64,000 nt of DNA, from positions 6,286,892-6,350,891 of the forward strand of contig NC_061480.1 of NCBI RefSeq assembly GCF_022581195.2, in the 5' to 3' direction. The notes under the pieces were generated by a model. It was not told where the DNA came from and ran no database searches. It saw nothing but the letters and a program-made list of their open reading frames with translations. How positions within the stretch are numbered: the first letter of the stretch is position 1; the number at the start of each line of letters is the position of its first letter. Positions 35,501-47,500 of the stretch are shown here, piece by piece. The DNA is from Helicoverpa zea. Lineage: Eukaryota; Arthropoda; Insecta; Lepidoptera; Noctuidae. Both the position numbers and the translations under genes were made by a program.

Positions 35501-38500
35501 ATCTTTAGCTTTCGTCACTAAAAGGGGTTTCTAGTTTCTATCATAATTCAATTTTCAAATCTGATTTGCACTTCCTGAAATTAGCGCGTTCAAACAAACA
35601 AACTCTTCAGGTTTTTATTATTAGTATAGGTGACATCAGAAGTTCCGATACCGATTTCAATGCACAATGATAAATATACACAATCAGTCAATAGCATATA
35701 ATAAATATTGTGACATCATCGTGTCGTAATAAAATCGCCATTTCTGCACTTATGTTATAAGCGTAAAGGTCCTATTTAGGTTATTAAGAAAAAGCGATAA
35801 GTTATGTATTGGTCGAAGTAACTTACCTACATACTGAAACACATCAAGACCATCCTCCTTTTTGAAGTCGGTTAGAAATCATCATCATCATCATCAGCCT
35901 ATCGCAGTCCACTGCTGGACATAGGCCTCTCCAAGTGCACGCCACGCCGGTTAGAAATACTTAACTCTATTTGAGAAAGCCTTTAATAAATATAAAAACA
36001 ATATTGATAGGACTTTTATACATTTAACATTAAAAAAAATAACTACCTACTGCTTGACATAATGATTATTTATTCTTTATTGCACTCTTAACAGTAATTG
36101 TTATTATTTTATTTAGGTACATGCAGTTCTTCAGCATTTTATATTTAAACAAATTATTTCTCTTAAGATAAGTGCATATTCAAATGGAGAATAGAGTTGT
36201 AGCTTTTCATAAAGATGCATCTTCCCAAATTAAATCTTTAAGTCGACCGAAAACCTGTAACTGAAAAATAAATGGAGGAAAAATGTATCGTGAGCGTCGT
36301 TGCCGTTCCGCATTCACGCCTGTTACAGGCGTTATCGAAATGGCAACGTCGCATTACGTACGATTCGACTGTTTTCTGACAAGGACGATTTTATTTCATG
36401 AATGATAGATGTTTTTAATTTTTTGTTTGAAAGACTTGATAATGTATTATGATGATTTAGTTTCGACAAGTAAGTTTTTGAGACTCATATCATGATGGCT
36501 AGTCTTTTCCCAACTATGTTGGGGTCGACTTCCAGTCTAACAGGATGCATCTGAGTACCAGTGTGCCATATATAGTGACTGCCTTCTGATCTTACCGGGG
36601 TAACCCAATACCCCTTGGTAAGGTTGGTTATCAGACTTTCTGGCCTCTGACAATCCGTAACGACTGCCAAAGATATTCAAATGACAGCCTTGACCCACTA
36701 ATTTAACGTGCCTTCCGAAACACGTAGGAACTCATCATGACAAGATGGTCCCATCCACGGGCTGGCCGAGCCAAGCGTTGCTTAACTTTATGATTGAGGC
36801 TTGTGGCTGTTATTTAGCCACGAGCTCATAAGTAGGTGTACATACGTAGTTACAGTTTGAGGAAATATCGTAACAAGCAAATAGATAGCGACTTCCGCGT
36901 TTACACGTAGATAATATATTATGTGGCAATGGATATATGTGTAGGTACATGTCCGACATACTTATGGTAGGCGTTGTTACATAGTTACTAAGTGCAATGT
37001 GTACCTAAACTAGGGCTGCCATCTCGAATTTCACCAAACCCGGACAAACATTAAAAAAACCCGGACATTTGGCGTAAATCGCATTTTTTCCCCGAAGGAG
37101 CAGGCCCGCCGTAAGCGGGCGTGCAGCGCGTGCACAGCACGCGGGCGGCACGTCCTAGGGGGCGGCAAATCGAGCGACTTATCACGTAATATTAAAAAAA
37201 TACAATATTTTTTACTAATGATTTGATTTCAATATTTCCGAACACAGCAATAGCGCTAAGAATATTACTTACACTGCCGGTTTCAGTTCAGTACATCTGT
37301 CGAAAGGACATTTTCAAAATTAAAGATTCTTAAAAACGATTTAAGATCAACCAGTGGCGGAGCGTGGGGCAAATGCTATTTGGGGGGCGGCAAAATTAAA
37401 CCAATAAAATTTCGGAAAAAGCCGCCCTAGCTTTGGTCGTCTCCTATCAATTTTGACTGTTGCACCCTTTGCATCCCCAAAAAAATTCGCGCTCGCTGCG
37501 CTCGCGGCTCCATGTCAGATATCGCATTTTATCTTTGTTTAATTGTTGAGGCATTCAATTCCGAAAAAAAATTTTTCGCGCACGTCCGTTATGGCTTTTT
37601 ATGATATGTTTACTTCATGGAAACTCTAAGGAAAAAATCGCGCTCGCTTCGCTCGCGGCTTTTGCACTTCACTTCTGTGCATATCTTACTTTTTGACTTT
37701 GCTTTGTTAATTTACAGTGGTTTTTATTTGTTTTGTGTCCTTAGACTAAAAAATTTTCGCGCTCGCTCCGCTCGCGCTTCCTTACATATGACATGTGTCT
37801 TATAAGTTGATTTTTCAACGGGAAACCCACCAAATAACATATTTTACTGACTTTAAACAATGTTATAGATATTTAAGAGCGTTACTTTAAGTTAATCACA
37901 ATCTTTCAATACATATAGGGGCCAGGCCACTATGGGGGGGTAATGATTGCACTGCATTGATTATGAATGGGCGGAGGGGGGGGGGGGGTCCGGGCCACCT
38001 AGGTCCGCCCCCCCCCTATATATTTTTTGACAAAACGTATGTAGTCGTAGGGCGGCATAATCAGTTTTGCACGCGGGCGAACAAACAGCTAGCGGCGGGC
38101 CTGCGAAGGAGTACGATTTTTTTAAACAAAATAATACCTAATTTGTAATCCATTTACTATTAACACATACTTAAATCCAATGAGGTGCTTCCTTACATGA
38201 AAAGTGTCCGGGTTTTCCCCGGACACTTCTTGAAACCCCGCCCGGACGGCCCCCGGACGGCCTCCAAACGAGGACAAATCCGGGGAAACCCGGACGGATG
38301 GCAGCCCTAACCTAAACCTACATATAAAAACATAGTGCAATAATAAACATGTTATTATTATTTATGTTTCACACCTCTTGTAAGGTACATTAGACCTATT
38401 TATATTTTGTACTACTTCTCCGCGGGAACTATTGGTACAGCCGGGTAAAAAGTAGCCTTTAGTACCTTTAGCGTGCTGCGGGTTGTTCGAAAGAGATACC

Positions 38501-41500
38501 GCGGCCCTGATACATAAAAGGCCTATGACGGAACACGACGGTTTTTAGTCAGTAAGAGTCTGACACTCCCTCACCGCTGCTAAACCACAGCGGGAGGGGT
38601 CATTTGATGATTTTTGACGTCGGAAAAAAAATAGTACCTTTAGCGTTCCTCGATACTGGCTATCCAATACTGGTTTTTTTTTTCAAATTGGTCCAGTAGT
38701 TCCTTTGAAGCAAACAATACACTCTTCAGCTTTATAATATTGGAATATCTAGATGTTTCACACCTGTTGCAAGATACTTATTTTTGTTTATGAATACTTC
38801 AAATTGAACTGATATTGTTGTCTTGCAAAAATATAATTAAAGAAGTTTAAAACCTTGATAGGCACAGACCTGTATCGTCATAGATTCTATACTATACACG
38901 ACATGTGTATAGTACACATATGTTTCTTTACTAAAAAATAAAAATCCCATTCACTATAGTCAGTTGAAAACTATAATAGTCGAGAGAAGGGCGTTGGTTC
39001 CCTCAAATGTGACCCAGTGACCCTGTTCTGACATACTTGCTGCTGGGTCGCGTTAATAGAAAAATACGTTGTGACATCATTATGACTGTTTGCATACATA
39101 CTACAATTGACATAGTTACATGGATATACTTATATGAATATTGGGTTCTGAATATCTTTGCATTTGAAAAGTTCTCCTTGAGAATAAGTTCGAAAAGCAT
39201 ATTAAAATACTATAGAAATCAAGAGGCTGTATCATTTTCAAAACAAAAAATATCTATCACAAATAATTCATAGAAAAAGACTTAATTGTGTGGAAATTAT
39301 CTGTCTACGGATAACGGATCCATATATTGTTACCTACTTATTCGATTAGACATTGCAATTTGACATAATTTATATGAAGATAATGTCAAAATTCAATCTC
39401 CAATCGCAAAAAACGGATGGATCAGTTAATGCAATCCGCAGTTAATGACAAATTATATAACGACTTCTTTCAAAATAGATTGAAACCAATATTATTTGCT
39501 ATCACCAACTAATCTTCTTAAGGAACACCTGTATAATCCAAAAAGCCTTTAATCAATACATAGTTTCCTGATTCACCTCAGGAAACCACCAAAATTAAAA
39601 TTCCCTTTAAAGTAATTCTATCACCAAGTATCTCCTCTTCCTCAGATGGACATCTACGTGCAGACAGCCAGCCCCATAGTGGAGCAAGTCCTCAAAGGCT
39701 ACAACGGTACGATCTTCGCGTACGGCCAGACCGGTACCGGCAAGACTTACACCATGGCTGGCAGCAATACTGCGCCGGAGTTGCGGGGCATCATACCCAA
39801 CTCCTTCGCGCATATCTTCAGCCATATCGCTAAGGCTAAGGATGATGAGAAGTAAGTATATAGCGACTTCAATAATATAAGTATCTACCTAAAATCTTCT
39901 AAATACTATGCTGAAAACCTCATTAAAGTCGGTCAAACGGGAAATCTTAATGGCGTACAAACATATAAAAATACATACATGTCAAATTGAGAACCTCCTT
40001 TTTTTGAAGATGGTTATAAATTACTTATTTAGTTAGGCTACAAAGAGCGTTAGCCTAAGGATTGTTAGAGTGATGACTGACAGGGAGGAATGGAAGCGGA
40101 GAACATATTGCGCTGACATAAATCACTTAGGGGACAGGGCAGGAAGAAGTATTTCTTTTATTAAACGAGCAAATTTTTAGGGAATACTGGACCGATCGGA
40201 AACATTCATGCAGTGTCGGATTGCCTGTTTATCAATGAAAGTTATTCAGTAGCAAAGTAGTTCAGTGAAACTCCTGCCAGTAGCTAGTCTTTGATATAGC
40301 TTATAAAAACAGTCAAGAAAAAATCAATATATCAATCCTTGCACATAATAACATAAATATAACAACCTCGGCTGAACATTACCGGATCGATTGACAATCG
40401 CGTCTTGTCGACGGCTGCCGACCTGGCGCTGACCTAGTTACTAAGAGTATAAGATATTGCACGGGATCATTTACATGTACTTTGCATGGATTTCAATGAA
40501 TTGGGAATAAGCTATAAGGGGTTTAGATTCTTTTGGACTTTGGAAACTTTAGCGCATAAGAAAGACAAAGAAAAAGTTGGATTGTGGGTGCAGCGTGAGG
40601 GAGTGTCAGACTCTTACTGACTAAAACCCACCATGTTCCTTCTTAAACCCTTTGTGTACCAGCGCCGCGGTGACTCGCGCGAACAATCCTGCAGCACCTT
40701 CATCTTTACTGAGTCATTGGTGTCATTACTAAGGGCCGTTCCCAATATTCTATCTATCTATTGTTTTACATATCATTGGTAGAAATTTGACTGGAAGCCG
40801 ACCGCAAAATACATAGTTCGGAAAACGGCTCGAAAGATAGTAGGAATTTCACATTACTTGTACGAAGCTAATGTCAAAACTCCATTTCTAGTAAGTAAAT
40901 GAACAGATATATAGATTATTGGGGAGGACCGTTACAAAGTACATGTTTAGAGTTTAGATACTGAATTAAAATGGTCCTGCAAAAAAATCGAAATATCCAT
41001 CTTTTAACATAATTACTGGATGGATTGACAATCGCGTCTTGTCGACGGCTGCCGACCTGACGCTGACCTAGTTACTAAGAGTATAAGATATTGCACGGGA
41101 TCATTTACATGTACTTTGCATGGATGAAATGAGGATTGGGATTGAGCTGTTAGGAATTATATAAGAATACTGAATTAAATTGCAAATTAAAATATTTGTA
41201 TGAATGTCTTCAACAGATATCGCTTGCTAGAGTTATATTTAAACTAGCTGTTTCTCGACGTTTTGCCTGTTTCTTGAGGGAATTTCGTTCCGTACCTGAA
41301 TAAAATATAGAATTGGTTGTCCGGGGATAGTGTAGCTTCCCGACAGGGAGAGCCAAAGGGCCAATGGAGCCAATTCAATGTAAAGAATCAAGTATTTCTT
41401 CTTAATATTATAAACCCGAAAGTTTTGTATGCAGGAATGTTCTTTACTTCGTCGCGCAAATGTTACTGAACGGATTTAGAGGAAATATGGCCTCATACAT

Positions 41501-44500
41501 CAGAATAAAATATATAGACTACTATTTATCATGCTACGGAAGGTGCCAGTTCCCTCTCGACGCTGGTAAAACTGTGCATGACAGAACCAATTTTGATGAT
41601 ATCTGTACTAACACGTCAGAGTATATATAGGCTTCTATTTATCCTGCTGCGGGAAGTGACTCCAGACACTAGTGAATCCGTGGCCACCTTTTTTCTTGTA
41701 CTTACATTAAAATTGCATACTTTTTAATTCTTTTACTTACTAAACAATACTTTAACTCCTTCCATTCTAGGTTCCTAGTATGCGTGACATACTTGGAGAT
41801 CTACAACGAAGAGGTGCGTGATCTCCTCGGTAACAATCCTCACCAGAGCCTGGAGGTCAAGGAGAGGCCCGATATAGGCGTCTTTGTTAAGGACTTGACA
41901 GGTATGTTATTTGTACAGAGACGAGATAGGTAACTGTACTATATTGTACAATGCATGATCCTCACAAGAGCCTGGAGGTCAAGGAGAGGCCCGGTATAGG
42001 CGTCTTTGTTAAAGACTTGACAGGTATGCTGTTCATAAAGAGAGATAGGTGCGTGACCTCCTCGGCAACAATCCTCACCAGAACCTCGAGGTCAAGGAGA
42101 GGCCCGATATAGGCGTCTTTGTTAAGGACTTGGCAGGTATGGTAATGTTTAGAGATTAAGATATGAGTGAGTGAAGGCAAGCATAAGTCAATGCAAGTAG
42201 CTGAAGTTATTTAATTCACTTCTTTACTACCTACTTCAATTCCTTCATAAAACACATTAACAACTATAGCTAACGATTCAGAAAGACAGAAAATACGTAG
42301 CTCATAACGTTCATGGAAAACTGTGTTGAAACTGATTTGTGATAGTGATTCTCATGTTCGTTTTATAAATGATGCTGAGGGTCCATAAATTGTACCTACT
42401 ATTATATACATCCACCTTATGGAACGCAATAAGGATATATGAATATGAACTTTAGGGCCTTGGTTCAATCTCTGTATGATTTTTTTTTGTATGGTTTCGA
42501 TACCTCTTTTACAGGAGTGTTAAATAGTATTTTTTTATATTATATACCTACACTTCTTTCTTTTTTCACAGGCTACGTAGTCCACAATGCAGATGAACTC
42601 GAAAAAATAATGGCGGTCGGCAACAAGAACCGTCACATCGGAGCGACAGCCATGAACACTGAGAGCTCGCGCTCTCACGCCATCTTCTCCATCACGGTGG
42701 AGAGCAGCAAGAAGGGCAGCGACAACAAGATGCACGTCAAGATGGGGAAACTGCACCTTGTCGACTTGGCTGTAAGGATCAATATTGCATAGCAAGTTTC
42801 TATCAACCTTAAAGATTGAAATGGGTCTCGTGTGGCAAGATAGTCATTTACGGAGTCAGGTTTTGGGCTGATTTCAATAACTTATCTATCTGTTGATTTT
42901 CCCAAAGATAGGCATTTTACCATTTGAGGCCAGTGTCAAAATTCCAACCCTTGTAAGTACTGCAACAGATAGATTGATTTCTATTAGAAATAAGAAATTT
43001 TATTTGCTAGAAACATGGTATGATAATACAAGATATAAAATTTGCCTCTCGTGTATAAGACGGAATATGGTGTGGTACTCTTTTTTGTCGTTTAAACGGG
43101 AATGTTATCCGTTTATATGATGTGGGTTCTGCCTTTATACTGGTGGAGTATTTGGTAAATACACATTTTTGTTAGCGCATGCTTACATAGCGCGCATATT
43201 GTATCTTAGATTCTCAGACTTCATTTGGAAATTGACTAATTTTATACAGACCGTTTGAACTAACCGTTTGACCGTTTTATAAGGACCATTAAATTTTTTG
43301 GGTTTTTGGTCATTCCAAAAAACGATTTTTCAAACCCCGGTTAGGTACTCTTTTAATGTAACAACTCAGCTATTTGTTTCCATTTTTTATTTACTTTAGA
43401 ATATATGTATTAACACAAATAAAAAAAAACGCAAATAATGAATTTTCAACCTTATACCCTTCTCCCAGGGTTCAGAACGCCAAAGCAAGACTCAAGCCAC
43501 TGGCACCCGTCTCAAAGAAGCGACTAAGATCAACCAGTCTCTCTCAGTACTAGGCAACGTGATATCCGCACTGGTAGACGGCAAGTCTACTCATATACCC
43601 TACAGGAACTCCAAGCTTACCCGACTGCTGCAGGATTCGCTAGGCGGCAACTCGAAGACTGTTATGGTAAGTGTTATCTGTGTAGCCTTTTCCCAACTTT
43701 ATTAGGGCCCCAAGTATATAAAACTTCAAAATTTTCTATAAACATAATTCTCAGGGAAGAGGCTTGAAAATTTTCAGTTACATTATGTGGACTCCTTCAT
43801 CATTGTCTATCTATATCTATAATAAAATAATATTGCAATTTTACAAGTGAACTACATAAATATCTAAACTGAAAACTACTTTTATATCTTTTAGTTGGTC
43901 ATATTTGTCATAATATCTATCATAAAGTCAAAATCATCTTCTGAAACTAGGCTAGTTAGATTAGCACTTTTCATGACAAAAATTATAAGTACGCGCGCGC
44001 AGCCTTTTTATCGTCCCACTGCTGGGCACAGGCCTCCTCTCACATGGAGAAGGATTGAGCATTAATCACCACGCTTGCTCAATGCGGGTTGGTGATTTCA
44101 GACTTTATAGTCCAGGTTTCCTCAAGATGTTTTCCTTCACCTTTTTATCAGCCATTGGTGTCTAAGTATACTTAGAAAGTACATACAAACTTAGAAAAGT
44201 TGCATTGATACTTGCCTGACCCTGGAATCGAACCCACACCCTCATACTCGAAAGGTTGGTTCTTTACCCACTAGGCCACCACGACTTTTCTCGTTTAAAT
44301 TATAAGTGGAGCACCCCTTTTCAAAACTTCCTAGTTTTAGACAATTTATTGTTCTAGAGTGCCTCTAGAAACTTGACAACTCTTTGAAAAGTTTTAAAGT
44401 AGATTTAAAGTCTCTGACAGTCTGTTTCTATATCCCACTGGATATTATTTAAAAAATCATTTTTTTTCCTACATAACATGACATTTGGATGGTTATTATA

Positions 44501-47500
44501 TAAACCTATATACACATTTTTATTACAAATACACTCAAATTTAATATATGTTTGCCCATATTTTGTGGTACAGATAGCCACAATAGGCCCAGCAGACACC
44601 AACTACGTGGAGACTATCAGCACTTTGCGCTACGCCAACCGCGCCAAGAACATCGAGAACAAGACGCATGTCAACAGCGAGCCGGGAGACGCTCTGCTTA
44701 CTAGGTAAGCATAGAATAACTCGAAGGATTATATTACCTACTAAGAAAAAATATTTTCTAGTGCTGTATTAAGCAAGTTCAGGATCGTAGCAAGAAAAGA
44801 ACGGAGCATGACGCAAGAATAGCGCGGACACTGTATCAAGAATTAAGGTAAACCATCTCACGTGGTCGTGCGTGGTCAGTAGCAATTGCAACTCCTACTG
44901 CATATTTAATGCGGCACTGAGTTTTCCCTCGACTGCAGTCGTCGTCTGCATGAACCACCTCTAAAAAGTACCTCTCACTATCTGCACACCAACCATGGGA
45001 AGGCAAATAAATAGAGACGTTTTGTTACAAGGTACCTATGGTTTCTTAATGTGTTTTTGGGCATTATAGTGTCTTTACTTACATTCGGTTTTAAATGAGC
45101 CGCTTTTTTGTAATTACAGATTCCAACAAGAAATTGATCAGCTCAAGAAACAATTGGATGAATGCACTAATGGTGAGACTACACTCAGCGGCACGGAATT
45201 TGGCCCAAACAAATACAAGTAGATATCAGCCCAGATAGCTGTTGTAAATTCTAATTTCATATGACATATTGTCAGTCCTTTCGTAATTGTTAATAAAAAT
45301 ACAGAAAAATGTGTGTATGTTTAACTTTTGTAACACTAGAAACAGATTCCGTTGTAGGAACACAAAGCAGAAAGTTAAGTTTAAATTCAGATAGAAATTG
45401 CCAAAGTACTAAGCACGTTTCAAAAAAAAATTATGATTATGATCGTTTTTTGTTTCTCTTTTTTTCACAATTTGATCTGAAAATTACCCTTACTGCAGCT
45501 CAAGTTGCTCAAGTAGTGTTGCTAAGACGTCAAGGGCGGAAGCAGCGGAAGATGGTTGAAACTTTAAGTGCAGCGCGTACAAGTTAGAGATATGCATAGA
45601 AAATGTATGACCAGACTGGCCCTTACACAAGAAGACCAGAAAGTGGGGGTGTAAGGTGTTCGTCGGCGCACGACGACCGATTTATCGTACGTGCAATAAT
45701 GAAAAATCGGTTTCTCACTGCGTTAGCGATACGCTAGCCTTTGCAAACAGCAAGAGAAGTCAACGTCCGTAAGCGCACAATAAGAAGAAGGATGGAGGAA
45801 CGGGATCTGCGTGCTCGAAGACCAACTCGAGGCCCGGAACTTCTCCCGCACTATCGCATAGCCAGACTTAGGTTTGCAAGAGAACATGCAAATTAGACGC
45901 ATGACCAATGGAGTAAAATTTTATGGACCGATGAATGCAGAGTCGTCTTAAGAGCTCCAGACGGCCGTGAATGTGAATGCAGAAAGCGTGGAGAATGGTT
46001 TCTTCCCACCACTACCAAGCAAACAGTCGATTTTCATGGTGGGTCCATCTTGGTTTGGCGAGGCATAAGTTCAGAAGCCCGTACTGAATTACTGGTTGTC
46101 GAAAGTCGTCTATCGACAGTGCGGTATATTGAAGAGATCCTTCAAAATCATGTTTTACCCTGTCAGGGATTCATAGGAAGTGAAGAATTTTGTATAATAC
46201 AGGACAATGCTCGACCGCACGCAGCTCTTTGCGTAACCGATTACTTGTTCGAGGTCGGTATTCAAAAATTGGACTGGCCTGCAAGAAATCCAGCCATGAA
46301 TCCTGTAGAACATGTCTGGAACATGCTTAAAAGACAGGTCCAAGCAAGTCGTAACCCACCACGGACTCTTAGTGAACTGAAAACCGCGCTGGTAGCTGCC
46401 TGAGAGGAGATCTCTCAAGTGGAGATAAAAAACATCATCCAGAGCATGCCAGATCGTATGCAGGCAGTCATCAGATAAAGAGGAAGAAACACCCATTATT
46501 AAAATTCTATAACTTTCTGTTTTGTTAAAAATGTTGAATTTAAAAAGTTTATGGTGATTATTGCGGTAAAGGACTCTGTTTTCTAAGTCAATGAAACTTA
46601 GTGAAAATCCTCACAATTCTGTTGTTTGTTAGTCATATTCTTTTGGAAAATGAGTAAATTAAACAATTTTAAAATAAAAATTCAGATTTTTCATTTTAAT
46701 AATGGTTATAAGGCTCAAATGTGCTTGGGCCAGATTCCGTGCCGCTGAGTGTATTATCTATGATAATATAATGAATGAACTACCAAAACATCCTAGAAAT
46801 TTGGTTATTCTACTCATAGCTTTGAAATGATTATTTTTAACAGATTTTCAAAAAATTAAAGATCATGTCCGAATAATGGGTTTTTATAAAACTCAAAAAA
46901 TTTGGGAATTTCGAAAACGATTTATCTTTTCTACAAACAAAACGTTATTTCTCTAGAAGTTGAAGAAGAAGAAGGCGAGGAAGAAGAGGAGTTATCCGAG
47001 GAAGATCTGTCAGACGACACCCTGACTGAACCAGAGTTGGACTCCCTCGATCCCGTCGAGAAGAAGATGCGACGCAAGCTCAGGAGAGAAGAGAAGGTAA
47101 GAAGATATTCTTAGGCCAGGCTTTTAAACTGTATAGAAAAAATAAATGTATATTGATTTTGTTTCATTGTAGGTAACATGTATACGCTTAGCTTAAAGAG
47201 AAATGGAATAGCAATTTTCTCCTGTTCCAATTATATCCTGCTCTATTAATTAACATTCAAAGTTTTCACTTGCAGAATAACCCCCTTAATATATTTTTTG
47301 TCCTAGTTTTCAGTACTTGTTATAACGGTGTATATTGTATAAAAATAATACATCATCTGTGAAAATTTATCTTTTTAACTAGCGTGGTTCATAAGATATG
47401 GCCTGGCGATAGACATAGCGAAGTCTTAGCAATGGGGTCCTATTTTACCCTCGGGGTAAGGAACCTTAAAAAGTGGAGGTGTAGTGTAGGACTCACCTTA

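Larger units (their letters stand above)
39852..41770. other. KIF3A intron 3
   Basis: Contains two direct copies of a 103-bp block (40389, 41023), an antisense R1-like tail (40588-40745), a CTATCTATC-family MITE (40735-40935) and RTE-tail remnants (41250-41400, 41500-41690). Confidence 0.55.

Noticed and set aside
45309..45587. 92-codon ORF in KIF3A intron 8
   Set aside because: It is the start of the broken mariner transposase (LTAAQVAQVVLLRRQG) joined to non-coding sequence, not a separate gene.
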